Shown here piece after piece: positions 34,141-43,597 of a stretch of DNA of 64,000 nt. The notes below the pieces were generated by a model, which saw only the letters and a list, made by a program, of their open reading frames with translations, did not search any database and was not told the origin of the DNA. A program made the translations under genes and the position numbers. The stretch lies in the NCBI RefSeq assembly GCF_013389455.1, contig NZ_CP058278.1:1178001-1242000 (forward strand). The letters are read 5' to 3'. The DNA comes from Flavobacterium inviolabile (GTDB lineage Bacteria; Bacteroidota; Bacteroidia; Flavobacteriales; Flavobacteriaceae). Each line of letters opens with the position of its first letter. Within the stretch, counting starts at the first letter, position 1.

Positions 34141-35412
34141 ATGAAAAACTTATATTTTTCTATTGTCTTTCTTTTCTTTCTTTCTTTAAAAAGTTTTTCG
34201 CAAGGCTCTGATGTTATTATTTGGGTAGATAATAGTGGATCTGTTGATAATGTTGAGTATGCGGATATGAGAACGTCAATAAGAGCAATTATTCAAAATA
34301 TCTTATTGTGTAATCCATTAAATAGAGTAGCTGTCGTTCAGTATGGTGTAAATGGGGTTAGTAAAATATATATTGAATCAAACTTTACAAGTAATGTAAA
34401 TGTTGCTAATTCGTTTGTTAGAAGGACTAATTTTGTGGGATATGGAGATGAAGCTCATGGGGCGCTTTTGTTGATAGGTAATGCTCTTGATGGTGCGCCA
34501 AACTCAAATATTTTTGGAAACCAGATTTTGACAAGAACACCAGGAAATTCTCTTGCTGTATATCTTTTTACGGATGCATATAGACACTATGGATTGATCA
34601 ACCCATCTTCATCACTAGGTATTGGGACTAATGAAGCGTTTTTAAATTATACTAATTTTAAAAACAATAGAAATGCAATATTTATTGTAACGCATGTTCC
34701 TCAAAATCAGATTTTTGATTCTCCTGCTGGAGCGGCTATTGCAAGTGTGGGAGGAGGGTATACGGGGCCTGTGGAAAGTTATCCTGCAGATCCAGGCGGA
34801 CCTGGAACAACCCCGAGGTTTTATTTGCCTAAAACGAATTTTTTATTAACACAAACAGAGATTGATTTAGTAACAGATGATATTTGTTCGGTAGCAGAGC
34901 CAACATGTGTTGCAGTGAAAAATCTGGTGTCTCCTTCGGATGATGTATTAGTCTCTTTGCAAAGTAACCACCAGGCTTCTTCATTAATAACGGCTTCTAA
35001 TAAAGTTAATAACGGGGCTGTTGCGATTTATCATGCCGGAGATCAGGTTGTATTAACAAATGGTTTTTATTCGGCAAATGGATCAAGATTTAGAGGGTAT
35101 ATAGAAGGTTGTACCGGAAATTACGCAGGTAAAAATAGTAAGGAAGATTCCGGGGGATTAGAAGTAGATAGAAAGAATAGCTTAAATGTTAGTCCGAATC
35201 CTTCCAGTTCTTCTGTGAATATTATTTTACCAGTAAATAGCAGGGAGTTAATTGTGAGTTCGATTGATGGTAGAGAAATGTTTAGAAGTAAAATCACTAA
35301 TGCTGATGATGCTTTTCTTCTCGATGTAACCAGTTTTAAAGTAGGTATATACATACTTATGATACAAACAGAGAATGGTGAGATATACACTGAAAAAATA
35401 ATTAAGAATTAA
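34141..35412 (+). CDS. Secreted von Willebrand A protein with T9SS sorting tail
   Basis: This 423-residue protein has a signal peptide (ending LKSFSQG). A VWA domain follows at about 25-245; its MIDAS metal site starts with D-N-S-G-S (IIWVDNSGSVD), and the later motifs are probably T96 and D143-A144 (VAVYLFTDAYRH). After a linker, residues ~255-330 carry SYVVSPSDDV-like beta sequence ending in a NYAG stretch. The C-terminal ~75 residues are a type A T9SS domain: NVSPNPSSSSV start, DGREMF, FKVGIYIL and the EKIIKN end. It should therefore be exported by the SprA system encoded at 43.6 kb. It probably shares a transcript with the 17-residue repeat gene. Confidence 0.85.
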   Translation: MKNLYFSIVFLFFLSLKSFSQGSDVIIWVDNSGSVDNVEYADMRTSIRAIIQNILLCNPLNRVAVVQYGVNGVSKIYIESNFTSNVNVANSFVRRTNFVGYGDEAHGALLLIGNALDGAPNSNIFGNQILTRTPGNSLAVYLFTDAYRHYGLINPSSSLGIGTNEAFLNYTNFKNNRNAIFIVTHVPQNQIFDSPAGAAIASVGGGYTGPVESYPADPGGPGTTPRFYLPKTNFLLTQTEIDLVTDDICSVAEPTCVAVKNLVSPSDDVLVSLQSNHQASSLITASNKVNNGAVAIYHAGDQVVLTNGFYSANGSRFRGYIEGCTGNYAGKNSKEDSGGLEVDRKNSLNVSPNPSSSSVNIILPVNSRELIVSSIDGREMFRSKITNADDAFLLDVTSFKVGIYILMIQTENGEIYTEKIIKN

Positions 35413-35415
35413 ATG

Positions 35416-35445
35416 AAAAAAGGTTGGACATGTCCAACCTTTTTT
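35416..35445. terminator. Bidirectional terminator
   Basis: A perfect 30-bp palindrome with A-run and T-run ends (core AGGTTGGACATGTCCAACCT) sits between the convergent VWA gene and permease gene. It can end both transcripts. Confidence 0.9.
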
Positions 35446-35461
35446 ATAAATGATAATTTAT

Positions 35462-36874
35462 TTACGCAGTTTCTTTTGGTCTTGTGATATAATAAACCGG
35501 TATTCCGGCAAGCATGATCAGTACGCCCCAACCACACGTACTGGTGCGGTCGATCAGTAAAGCAATGCATATAGCTGATGCTACGATAATATACAAAGCC
35601 GGTAAAAACGGATAGGCAAAAGCCTTATACGGTCTGTTGGCATCCGGCATTTTCTTTCTTAAAATAAAAATACCATATATCGTCAGTATGTAAAAGATGA
35701 TTACAATGATCATTACATAATCCAGTAAATCCCCGTATTTCCCGGTCAGGCACAAAAAGGAAGCCCAGATACACTGGATCCATAATCCCCAGCCCGGTAC
35801 GCTGGCTTTGTTTAACTCGGCGGCTTTTTTAAAGAACAAACCGTCTTTTGCCATCGTGTAATACACGCGGGATCCGGCCATGATCAAACCATTGTTGCAG
35901 CCAAAAGTCGAGATCATGATCATGATTGCAATGACTATGGTTCCGGTCGCGCCAAAAATGTGCTGCGATGCGGCTACGGCAACCCTTTCCGATGGAGCAA
36001 AAGCAATTTCCTGCAACGGCATTACGGCAAGATACATCACGTTGGCTAAAATATAGATGACACTCACAATTAAAGTCCCTAAAAACAAGCTTAAGCCCAC
36101 ATTGCGCTCCGGGTTTTTAATCTCTCCGGAAATAAAGGTAACCCCGTTCCAGGCATCACTGGAAAATAAGGAGCCTACCATGGATGCAGCGATAGCCGAT
36201 GCTAAGGCATATCCGGAAACAGGAATCCATGAATTGCTGTCTTTCTGGAAAGACTGTGCATTCCAGGCATCCGTCCAGTTTGCATTCCAGATATCGGCTT
36301 TGGCAGCCAGGATAAAACCGAAAATGATCAAACCAAAAAGGGAGGCGATCTTCGTGATGGTAAAAATAGTCTGGATGTATTTTCCGTTTCGAACCCCTTT
36401 ACTATTAATATAACTCAGGAAAATGATGGTTCCTATGGAAACCAGCTGCGCTGCATTAAGCTTGAAAGAACCGATCTCATAAAGGATATTCTCATCGCTT
36501 ACCGCAGGAATCAGATAGGCCGTGAATTTTGAAAAGGCGACGCCAACAGCGGCAATGGTTCCGGTTTGTATGACCGCAAAGAAACTCCAGCCGTATAAAA
36601 AAGCAATCAGCTTATTATACGATTCCTTTAAATAAATATACTGCCCGCCGGCATGCGGAAACATAGCACTCAGCTCTCCGTAGCTAACGGCAGCCGTTAT
36701 GGTTATTAAAGCAGAAACAATCCAGATCGCAATCAGCCATCCGGCACTGCCTATGTTCTGAGTGATTCCGGCACTCACAATAAAAATTCCGGAACCAATC
36801 ATCGAGCCTACCACAAGCATAGTGCCGTCCAGAAGACCTAATTCTCGTTTTAAAGTTGGGGTTTCGTTATGCAT
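35462..36874 (-). CDS. APC-family amino acid permease
   Basis: This 470-residue protein has about twelve helices and the amino acid-polyamine-organocation fold. The first helix has the unwound GSMIGSGIF motif that binds the substrate backbone. It resembles LAT/SteT-like permeases (FPHAGGQYIYLKE in helix 3). The substrate cannot be told from the sequence. It is monocistronic. It is convergent with the VWA gene and divergent from the ferredoxin gene across a 93-bp gap. Confidence 0.88.
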   Translation of the reverse strand: MHNETPTLKRELGLLDGTMLVVGSMIGSGIFIVSAGITQNIGSAGWLIAIWIVSALITITAAVSYGELSAMFPHAGGQYIYLKESYNKLIAFLYGWSFFAVIQTGTIAAVGVAFSKFTAYLIPAVSDENILYEIGSFKLNAAQLVSIGTIIFLSYINSKGVRNGKYIQTIFTITKIASLFGLIIFGFILAAKADIWNANWTDAWNAQSFQKDSNSWIPVSGYALASAIAASMVGSLFSSDAWNGVTFISGEIKNPERNVGLSLFLGTLIVSVIYILANVMYLAVMPLQEIAFAPSERVAVAASQHIFGATGTIVIAIMIMISTFGCNNGLIMAGSRVYYTMAKDGLFFKKAAELNKASVPGWGLWIQCIWASFLCLTGKYGDLLDYVMIIVIIFYILTIYGIFILRKKMPDANRPYKAFAYPFLPALYIIVASAICIALLIDRTSTCGWGVLIMLAGIPVYYITRPKETA

Positions 36875-36967
36875 ATAGAATTAATGATTTATTAGGGTTA
36901 AAGATATGAAAAATGAGTTTTGTTGCTCTTTTTTTTGTAACTTTCATAAAGACAAAAACAAAACATT

Positions 36968-37198
36968 ATGGAAAACGTAAAAGAGTACAGCAACGGAGAA
37001 GTTACTGTGGTTTGGAAGCAACAATTATGTGAACATTCCGGAAATTGCGTTCGTGGACTTCCGGAAGTATTCCGTCCTAAAATTACCCCCTGGATCGAAG
37101 TCCGTAAGGCCAGTTCCGGAGAAATAATCCATCAGATCGAACAATGTCCTTCGGGTGCCTTATCGTTTTATTACAATAAAAAAGAAAACAATGGATGA
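36968..37198 (+). CDS. Small divergent 4Fe-4S protein (Fer4_19-like)
   Basis: This 76-residue protein has cysteines in LCEHSGNCVRGLPEVF and IEQCPSGAL, the pattern of the short divergent ferredoxin-like family that binds one Fe-S cluster. The fourth ligand is not clear. Homologues are often paired or fused with a small GNAT acetyltransferase, as here: the next gene starts at 37191, 8 nt before this stop. The pair is probably translationally coupled. The redox partner is unknown. Confidence 0.82.
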   Translation: MENVKEYSNGEVTVVWKQQLCEHSGNCVRGLPEVFRPKITPWIEVRKASSGEIIHQIEQCPSGALSFYYNKKENNG

Positions 37199-37475
37199 TC
37201 ATTTGAAATTAGTCAATAATCAGGAAAAAAACCGCTTTGAACTGAAAGTGGAAGGCTACATGGCCTTTATTGATTATAAAATAAAAGACAAAAAAATATA
37301 CCTCATCCATACTGAAGTTCCGGCGGAACTGGCTGGAAAAGGAGTGGGGAATGCAATTGTGCTCAAAACACTGAACTATATTAAAGACAATGGTTTTTCG
37401 TTAGTCCCTTTATGTCCGTTTGTGGCGGCCTATATCAAACGGCATCCGGAATGGGAAACTATTGTGGCACATTAA
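37191..37475 (+). CDS. Small GNAT-type N-acetyltransferase
   Basis: This 94-residue protein belongs to the short GNAT group (YjdJ/Gtn10-like). Its acetyl-CoA-binding motif is AGKGVGNAIVLKTLNYI and the C-terminal FVAAYIKRHPEW is typical of the group. A longer frame from 37155 exists but lies inside the ferredoxin gene in another frame; the ATG at 37191 gives the normal family start. It is coupled to the ferredoxin gene by an 8-nt overlap. The substrate is unknown. Confidence 0.85.
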   Translation: MDDHLKLVNNQEKNRFELKVEGYMAFIDYKIKDKKIYLIHTEVPAELAGKGVGNAIVLKTLNYIKDNGFSLVPLCPFVAAYIKRHPEWETIVAH

Positions 37476-37508
37476 TACGGTAAAGCAGTATGAAGAACGA
37501 ATAAACGG

Positions 37509-37536
37509 TTTGGCAAGTAAACATTTTCTATCTTTG
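37509..37536 (+). promoter_or_regulatory. Candidate ruvB promoter close to its start codon
   Basis: TTTG at 37509-37512 and TATCTTTG at 37529-37536 resemble the -33/-7 pair, although the 16-nt spacer is short. The -7 box ends only 4 nt before the ruvB ATG at 37541, so the transcript would begin at or next to the start codon. Confidence 0.45.
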
Positions 37537-37540
37537 CCGC

Positions 37541-38563
37541 ATGAATGAACATTTAGATCCAACAAACCAAAAATATAATGCAGAGGAACTCGATTTAGAA
37601 AAAAAATTGAGACCGCTGTCATTTAGCGATTTTACAGGACAGGATCAGGTACTGGAAAATCTGAAAGTATTTGTTCAGGCTGCCAACATGCGTGGAGAAG
37701 CACTGGATCATACCTTATTTCACGGGCCACCGGGATTAGGGAAAACAACATTGGCGAATATTCTGGCCAATGAATTAGATGTGAACATTAAAATTACTTC
37801 CGGTCCGGTTTTGGACAAGCCGGGAGATTTAGCCGGTTTGCTGACAAATCTGGACGAGCGTGACGTTTTGTTCATTGATGAGATTCATCGATTGAGCCCT
37901 ATAGTTGAAGAATACCTGTACTCGGCTATGGAAGATTTCAAAATTGACATCATGATCGAAAGCGGTCCGAATGCCAGAACGGTTCAGATTAACCTGAACC
38001 CGTTTACGCTGGTAGGCGCAACCACACGTTCCGGACTGTTAACAGCACCAATGCGTGCCCGTTTTGGAATCCAGAGCAGGCTGCAATATTACAATACCGA
38101 ACTGCTCACGACCATTGTGCAAAGAAGCTCTTCTATTTTGAAGATGCCTATCACGATGGAAGCGGCCATTGAAATTGCAGGAAGAAGCCGCGGAACACCG
38201 CGTATCGCCAATGCTTTACTGCGACGTGTTCGTGACTTTGCCCAGATAAAAGGAAACGGAAAAATTGATATTGAAATTGCCCGTTTCTCACTAAAAGCCC
38301 TGAATGTCGATGCCCATGGACTGGATGAAATGGACAACCGCATCTTAACCACTATAATCGATAAATTTAAAGGCGGCCCGGTGGGATTGTCCACCCTGGC
38401 AACAGCCGTATCGGAAAGCGGAGAAACAATCGAAGAAGTGTACGAACCCTTTTTAATTCAGGAAGGATTTATCATCCGGACACCGCGGGGACGGGAAGTG
38501 ACCGATAAAGCCTATAAACATCTGGGAAGAATAAGAACCAATATTCAGGGAGGATTGTTTTAA
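37541..38563 (+). CDS. ruvB: Holliday junction ATPase RuvB
   Basis: This 340-residue AAA+ motor drives branch migration with RuvA. It has Walker A (GPPGLGKTT), Walker B ([10 protein letters not shown]), the sensor/polymerase-type GATTRSG, an arginine-finger region (MRARFGI) and the C-terminal winged helix ([14 protein letters not shown]). The length is standard. It is followed 4 nt later by queG and lies 4.5 kb from ruvA, which is downstream of the malic enzyme gene. Confidence 0.96.
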   Translation: MNEHLDPTNQKYNAEELDLEKKLRPLSFSDFTGQDQVLENLKVFVQAANMRGEALDHTLFHGPPGLGKTTLANILANELDVNIKITSGPVLDKPGDLAGLLTNLDERDVLFIDEIHRLSPIVEEYLYSAMEDFKIDIMIESGPNARTVQINLNPFTLVGATTRSGLLTAPMRARFGIQSRLQYYNTELLTTIVQRSSSILKMPITMEAAIEIAGRSRGTPRIANALLRRVRDFAQIKGNGKIDIEIARFSLKALNVDAHGLDEMDNRILTTIIDKFKGGPVGLSTLATAVSESGETIEEVYEPFLIQEGFIIRTPRGREVTDKAYKHLGRIRTNIQGGLF

Positions 38564-38567
38564 GACC

Positions 38568-39494
38568 ATGATTAACAATAAAGCAAAATATACAGATCTC
38601 ATCAAAACCGAAGCCAAACGCCTCGGTTTTTTGTCATGTGGTATTTCGCAAGCCGGTTTTTTAGCAGAAGAAGCACCCCGTCTGGAAGACTGGCTGAAAA
38701 ACAACAGAAACGGAAAAATGAGCTATATGGAAAACCACTTTGATAAAAGACTGGATCCGACACTGCTTGTTGATGATGCCAAAAGTGTTATCTCCTTACT
38801 GTTGAATTATTATCCGGCAGAACAGCAAAGCTTCGGAAGCTATAAAATTTCAAAATATGCTTACGGGGAAGACTACCATTTTGTGATAAAGGAAAAACTC
38901 AGGGAACTGCTGCACTTTATCGAAACAGAAATCGGGGAAGTGTCCGGCAGGGCTTTTGTAGATTCGGCTCCGGTTTTAGACAAAGCCTGGGCGGCAAAGA
39001 GCGGTTTGGGCTGGATTGGAAAAAACAGTAACCTGTTGTCCAAACAGGTGGGCTCCTTCTTTTTTATCGCAGAGCTCATTGTGGATCTTGATCTGGAATA
39101 TGATAATGCCACTACCGACCATTGCGGGAAATGTACCGCCTGTATGGATGCTTGCCCTACCCAGGCAATCGTAGCACCCTATGTTGTAGATGGCAGTAAA
39201 TGCATTTCCTATTTTACCATCGAATTAAAAGAAAACATTCCAACGGAAGTCAAAGGAAAATTTGACGATTGGATGTTTGGCTGCGATGTGTGCCAGGATG
39301 TATGCCCGTGGAACCGCTTCTCAAAACCCCATAACGAACCGCTATTGCAGCCCAATCGCGACATACTCTCTTTTTCTAAAAAAGATTGGGAAGAAATAAC
39401 GGAAGACACCTTCAGAAAAGTATTTAAAAACTCCGCCGTTAAAAGAACAAAACACCAGGGACTGGTTCGGAATCTGAAATTCCTGAAAGACTAA
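38568..39494 (+). CDS. queG: Epoxyqueuosine reductase QueG
   Basis: This 308-residue cobalamin-dependent enzyme makes the last step of queuosine in tRNA, reducing epoxyqueuosine. Seen: the N-terminal cobalamin-binding region, [14 protein letters not shown], and two 4Fe-4S motifs, [12 protein letters not shown] and [11 protein letters not shown]. It is in an operon with ruvB. It is shorter than E. coli QueG because it lacks the C-terminal HEAT-like repeats, as is usual in Bacteroidota. Confidence 0.94.
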   Translation: MINNKAKYTDLIKTEAKRLGFLSCGISQAGFLAEEAPRLEDWLKNNRNGKMSYMENHFDKRLDPTLLVDDAKSVISLLLNYYPAEQQSFGSYKISKYAYGEDYHFVIKEKLRELLHFIETEIGEVSGRAFVDSAPVLDKAWAAKSGLGWIGKNSNLLSKQVGSFFFIAELIVDLDLEYDNATTDHCGKCTACMDACPTQAIVAPYVVDGSKCISYFTIELKENIPTEVKGKFDDWMFGCDVCQDVCPWNRFSKPHNEPLLQPNRDILSFSKKDWEEITEDTFRKVFKNSAVKRTKHQGLVRNLKFLKD

Positions 39495-39638
39495 ACGGAT
39501 AGCATAAGTATTTGTTAAATTAATAAAAACTTGACATTATTGGTCTGTTTTTTGTTATATTTATTAATAATGTAGTTGCTTTATTTTCTAAAATTTGAGA
39601 AATAAGCAATTTTTAGTAATTTTAATAAATATAATCCT

Positions 39639-40478
39639 ATGAAACAAAGTCCCCCAAAAATTTTAGTATCCCTTTTAATACTTTTTTGTGTAAACGTATT
39701 TGCTCAGGTAGGAATCGGAACAGCAACACCGGATCAGTCGGCTATGTTGGATGTTGCCGGAAACAACAAAGGAACATTATTATCACGGGTATCCCTATCC
39801 GGGAATGCTGATATTGCCACGATACCCAACCCGGCTGTAGGCCTGATGGTGTATAATACAACAGCAGTTGCCGTTGGAACAGATGATGAACTGCCGGTTG
39901 GCTACCATTACTGGAACGGTACAAAATGGGTCAATATCGCAGAAACATCCAACTCAAACGGCAGTAATGCTAAAATCAAAACCTATGCCTATGTCGGGCC
40001 GTACTCCGGTCAAAGTACTAACGGTATCAATGTTGGTGATTTCTCTTTCAGAATACTGTTAAGTCCCAATATTGTAAGTGGAACGACCAGTGAAAATGTT
40101 TCACCTCAGATCCGGAATAACACAGTATCGAATATCGACTTAACGGGTTTTGCTGCTATGAACTACGGAAATGGCAGCGGAACCATTAACTATACTTCCG
40201 GAACGGTTATCAATACCGCTGCGAATCTGGCGAATCCCAATACCCGGACATTGCCTGCTAACTCCTGGGCATGGTGGGGTGAATCCGGATTTATCCAGGC
40301 GGGCGGCGGAAGCACCAGTGAAAAACGGCAATACACCCTTACCGTTGACGATGTGAACTACAATAAATTCTGGAGAGTGGAATTTATGTTCATTAATCCG
40401 GGCGGCACGGTAGCGACATTACCAACGGCAAAATGCGTTATTTATGTAGAAGAAGTGATTGGAATGACTGTTAATTAA
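39639..40478 (+). CDS. Secreted Bacteroidota surface protein of unknown function
   Basis: This 279-residue protein starts with a signal peptide (ILFCVNVFAQ) and the VGIGTATPDQSAMLDV motif, a recurrent opening of secreted Bacteroidota proteins, followed by GTLLSRVSL and GLMVYNTT. The GYHYWNGTKWV motif is also typical. The rest (about 110-279) is a Gly/Ser/Asn-rich beta domain with no recognised fold. No T9SS tail is visible. It is a single-gene unit ended by the 40499-40528 hairpin. Confidence 0.75.
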   Translation: MKQSPPKILVSLLILFCVNVFAQVGIGTATPDQSAMLDVAGNNKGTLLSRVSLSGNADIATIPNPAVGLMVYNTTAVAVGTDDELPVGYHYWNGTKWVNIAETSNSNGSNAKIKTYAYVGPYSGQSTNGINVGDFSFRILLSPNIVSGTTSENVSPQIRNNTVSNIDLTGFAAMNYGNGSGTINYTSGTVINTAANLANPNTRTLPANSWAWWGESGFIQAGGGSTSEKRQYTLTVDDVNYNKFWRVEFMFINPGGTVATLPTAKCVIYVEEVIGMTVN

Positions 40479-40498
40479 TATTTTAGTTAATTGTATCT

Positions 40499-40528
40499 CA
40501 AAGGGTTGTCTTTTCAGGCAGCCCTTTG
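40499..40528 (+). terminator. Rho-independent terminator
   Basis: A 12-bp stem (CAAAGGGTTGTC / GGCAGCCCTTTG, two G-T pairs) with a TTTTCA loop is followed by TGCTTTTTT. It ends the surface protein gene. Confidence 0.85.
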
Positions 40529-40598
40529 TGCTTTTTTGAGGGTTGTGTTTTTTTAAAAGATTCGCTGTTAAAAGTTTCTAAAATTATACACTTACCGT

Positions 40599-40606
40599 TA
40601 TCTTTG
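40599..40606 (+). promoter_or_regulatory. Candidate -7 box of maeB
   Basis: TATCTTTG (TAnnTTTG) lies 22 nt upstream of the ATG at 40629. The -33 element is poor (GTTTC near 40574-40578). Confidence 0.45.
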
Positions 40607-40628
40607 TCTGTTAGTAAAATAAAAAACT

Positions 40629-42920
40629 ATGCATAAAGACAGCAAAAGAAGAGAGGCTTTATTATACCATGCTAAACCGACACCGGGAAAAATCCAGGTG
40701 GTACCAACTAAAAAATATGCAACACAAAGAGACCTGGCTTTAGCCTATTCTCCTGGAGTAGCAGAACCGTGTTTGGAAATTGAGAAAGACGTAAATAATG
40801 TTTATAAGTATACCGCTAAAGGAAATTTAGTAGCTGTAATTTCAAATGGAACAGCAGTTTTGGGCTTGGGTGATATCGGACCGGAAGCTTCAAAACCGGT
40901 AATGGAAGGGAAAGGACTTTTGTTTAAAATCTTTGCAGATATTGATGTTTTTGATATTGAAGTTGATACAAAAGACGTTGATAAATTTATTGAAACCGTA
41001 AAAAATATTGCTCCGACTTTTGGAGGAATTAACCTGGAAGATATTAAAGCACCGGAATCTTTTGAAATCGAAAGAAGACTGGTGGAAGAATTGAATATTC
41101 CGGTTATGCACGATGACCAGCATGGAACGGCTATCATTTCGAGTGCCGCCTTATTAAATGCCGTTGAACTTGCCGGGAAAAAAATGGACGAAGTAAAAGT
41201 GGTTGTTTCCGGTGCAGGATCGGCAGCAATTGCTTGTGCTAACCTATACGTTTCTTTTGGCGTGAAGCAGGAAAATATTGTCATGTTCAACAGTAAAGGA
41301 GCCTTGCGTAAAGACGATCCGAAGATTTCGGAAATGCAGCGGGTGTATGCTACAGATAAAGAATATGTATCTTTAGCAGATGCGATGCTGGGTGCAGACG
41401 TATTTATCGGACTGTCATCAGGCGATATCGTAACGCCGGATATGTTAATAGGTATGGCCGAAAACCCTATTGTGTTTGCGATGGCTAATCCGCGTCCGGA
41501 AATTAATTATGACCTGGCGATTGCAACCCGTAAAGATATTATTATGGCAACCGGACGTTCGGACCATCCTAACCAGGTGAACAACGTTTTAGGATTCCCT
41601 TTTATCTTTAGAGGTGCTTTAGACGTTCGTGCTACTAAAATTAATGAAGAAATGAAAAAAGCTGCGGTAGTCGCTCTTGCTAATTTAGCGAAAGAGTCGG
41701 TGCCGGAGCAGGTGAATATCGCTTATGGCGAAACAAAACTAAACTTTGGAAGGGATTATATCATTCCAAAACCATTCGACCCGAGATTGATTGCGCAGGT
41801 ACCGCCGGCAGTAGCTAAAGCTGCTATGGAATCCGGAGTGGCCACAGCACCAATCACCGACTGGGACAGATACAGCGAGGAATTGCTGGAAAGAATGGGA
41901 TCCGATAATAAAATGCTGCGATTGCTGATTAACCGTGCTAAAATAGATCCTAAAAAAGTCATCTTCGCAGAAGCGGATCATTTGGATGTATTGAAAGCAG
42001 CACAAATTGTTTCGGAAGAAGGAATCGGTGAACCTATTTTGTTAGGAAACAGAGAAACCATTCAGGAACTGATGGAAGAAATTGGCTTTGAACAGGAAGT
42101 ACTGATCATTGATCCGAAAACAAAAGAAGAAGAAGCCAGAAGAAATCGTTTCGCAGAAGCATACTGGAAAAGCAGACAAAGAAGAGGGACAACCTTGCTG
42201 GATGCTCAGAAATGGATGAGAGAGCGTAACTACTTTGCCGCGATGATGATCAACGAAGGCGAGGCAGATGCTTTGGTTACCGGATATTCCAGAAGTTACC
42301 CAACGGTTGTAAAACCAATGCTGGAACTTATTGAAAAAGGACATGGTGTTTCCAGAGTGGCGACTACCAACCTGATGATGACCAAAAGAGGACCGCTTTT
42401 CTTAGCCGATACGGCAATTAACCCGAATCCGTCATCGGAAGATCTGGCGAAAATTGCCTTAATGACTGCAAAAACAGTAAGAATGTTCGGAATGGAACCG
42501 GTAATTGCCATGGTGTCCTTCTCGAATTTCGGTTCGTCTAAAAACGAAAGTGCTTCCAAAGTTCGTGAGGCCGTTTCCTATTTACATAAAAACTACCCGG
42601 ATTTAATTGTTGATGGAGAAATCCAAACCGATTTTGCCCTGAATTCCGACATGCTGAAAAGCAAATTCCCGTTCTCTAAATTAGCGAATAAGAAGGTGAA
42701 TACCTTAATCTTCCCTAATCTGGATGCTGCGAATATTACCTATAAACTATTGAAAGAGCTGGATAAAGCGGTTTCTATCGGACCAATCATGCTGGGCTTG
42801 GACAAACCGGTACATATTTTCCAGTTGGGTGCCAGTGTGGAAGAAATGGTAAACATGGCAGCAGTAGCTGTAGTGGACGCTCAGGAAAAAGAAAAAAGGG
42901 TAAAACAAGCCAAACGATAA
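40629..42920 (+). CDS. maeB: NADP-dependent malic enzyme fused to phosphotransacetylase-like domain
   Basis: This 763-residue protein converts malate to pyruvate and CO2, giving NADPH. The malic enzyme part (about 1-430) includes the SPGVAEPC and HDDQHGTA motifs and the nucleotide-binding GAGSAAIA. The C-terminal ~330 residues are a phosphate acetyltransferase-like domain that lacks acetyltransferase activity in known MaeB enzymes but binds acetyl-CoA for regulation. The length is standard for this fused class. It is flanked by its own -7 box upstream. The following ruvA has a separate candidate -7 box. Confidence 0.93.
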   Translation: MHKDSKRREALLYHAKPTPGKIQVVPTKKYATQRDLALAYSPGVAEPCLEIEKDVNNVYKYTAKGNLVAVISNGTAVLGLGDIGPEASKPVMEGKGLLFKIFADIDVFDIEVDTKDVDKFIETVKNIAPTFGGINLEDIKAPESFEIERRLVEELNIPVMHDDQHGTAIISSAALLNAVELAGKKMDEVKVVVSGAGSAAIACANLYVSFGVKQENIVMFNSKGALRKDDPKISEMQRVYATDKEYVSLADAMLGADVFIGLSSGDIVTPDMLIGMAENPIVFAMANPRPEINYDLAIATRKDIIMATGRSDHPNQVNNVLGFPFIFRGALDVRATKINEEMKKAAVVALANLAKESVPEQVNIAYGETKLNFGRDYIIPKPFDPRLIAQVPPAVAKAAMESGVATAPITDWDRYSEELLERMGSDNKMLRLLINRAKIDPKKVIFAEADHLDVLKAAQIVSEEGIGEPILLGNRETIQELMEEIGFEQEVLIIDPKTKEEEARRNRFAEAYWKSRQRRGTTLLDAQKWMRERNYFAAMMINEGEADALVTGYSRSYPTVVKPMLELIEKGHGVSRVATTNLMMTKRGPLFLADTAINPNPSSEDLAKIALMTAKTVRMFGMEPVIAMVSFSNFGSSKNESASKVREAVSYLHKNYPDLIVDGEIQTDFALNSDMLKSKFPFSKLANKKVNTLIFPNLDAANITYKLLKELDKAVSIGPIMLGLDKPVHIFQLGASVEEMVNMAAVAVVDAQEKEKRVKQAKR

Positions 42921-42984
42921 TTTGGTCTAAATCGGATAAATTGACACTTATCCCTTTTAAATTAGGATAATAAAAGATTTTTCT

Positions 42985-42992
42985 TATTTTTG
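42985..42992 (+). promoter_or_regulatory. Candidate -7 box of ruvA-sprA
   Basis: TATTTTTG (TAnnTTTG) lies 20 nt upstream of the ruvA ATG at 43013. No good -33 element is seen. If real, it drives both ruvA and sprA, since they are 3 nt apart. Confidence 0.4.
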
Positions 42993-43012
42993 GTAATAAC
43001 GAATACGTAATT

Positions 43013-43594
43013 ATGATTGCACATATTCAAGGGAGACTAACTGAAAAGTCGCCAACAGAGGTAATTATAGACTGTAATGGTGTAGGGTATCACATAAATA
43101 TCTCGCTCCATACGTTTTCGTTATTGCCAAATTCAGAAAACATAAAGCTCTATACTTTTCTACAGGTAAAAGAAGATGCCCATACACTTTTTGGGTTTAT
43201 GGAAAAAGCCGAAAGAGAACTATTCAAACTATTACTTTCCGTTTCAGGAGTGGGAGCAAGTACAGCAAGAACCATGCTGTCTTCCATAACACCTCAGCAA
43301 ATCATTCATGCTATAGCCGGTAATGATGTCGCTACCGTTCAATCCATTAAGGGAATTGGCGCTAAAACGGCGCAGCGTATCATATTGGACCTGAAAGATA
43401 AAGTACTAAAAGTCTATAATCTGGAGGAAGTTTCTGCTGTAGAAAGCAATACAAATAAAAATGAAGCGTTATCAGCTTTGGAGGTTTTAGGATTTATGAG
43501 AAAATCAGCCGAAAAAGTGGTCGATAAAATTGTAAAGGACAATCCCGATGCTTCTGTGGAGTCAATCATTAAACTAGCCTTAAAAAACTTATAA
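43013..43594 (+). CDS. ruvA: Holliday junction DNA-binding subunit RuvA
   Basis: This 193-residue protein binds four-way junctions and loads RuvB. It has the OB-fold N-terminus (MIAHIQGRL...GVGYHINIS), two helix-hairpin-helix motifs (LLSVSGVGASTA and IKGIGAKTAQRIILDL) and the C-terminal RuvB-binding domain (ALSALEVLGF). It is followed 3 nt later by sprA, a pairing seen often in Flavobacteriaceae. Confidence 0.96.
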   Translation: MIAHIQGRLTEKSPTEVIIDCNGVGYHINISLHTFSLLPNSENIKLYTFLQVKEDAHTLFGFMEKAERELFKLLLSVSGVGASTARTMLSSITPQQIIHAIAGNDVATVQSIKGIGAKTAQRIILDLKDKVLKVYNLEEVSAVESNTNKNEALSALEVLGFMRKSAEKVVDKIVKDNPDASVESIIKLALKNL

Positions 43595-43597
43595 TTC

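Noticed and set aside
42935..42954. Inverted repeat GGATAA / TTATCC after maeB as a terminator
   Set aside because: The stem is only 6 bp and is not followed by a T-run.
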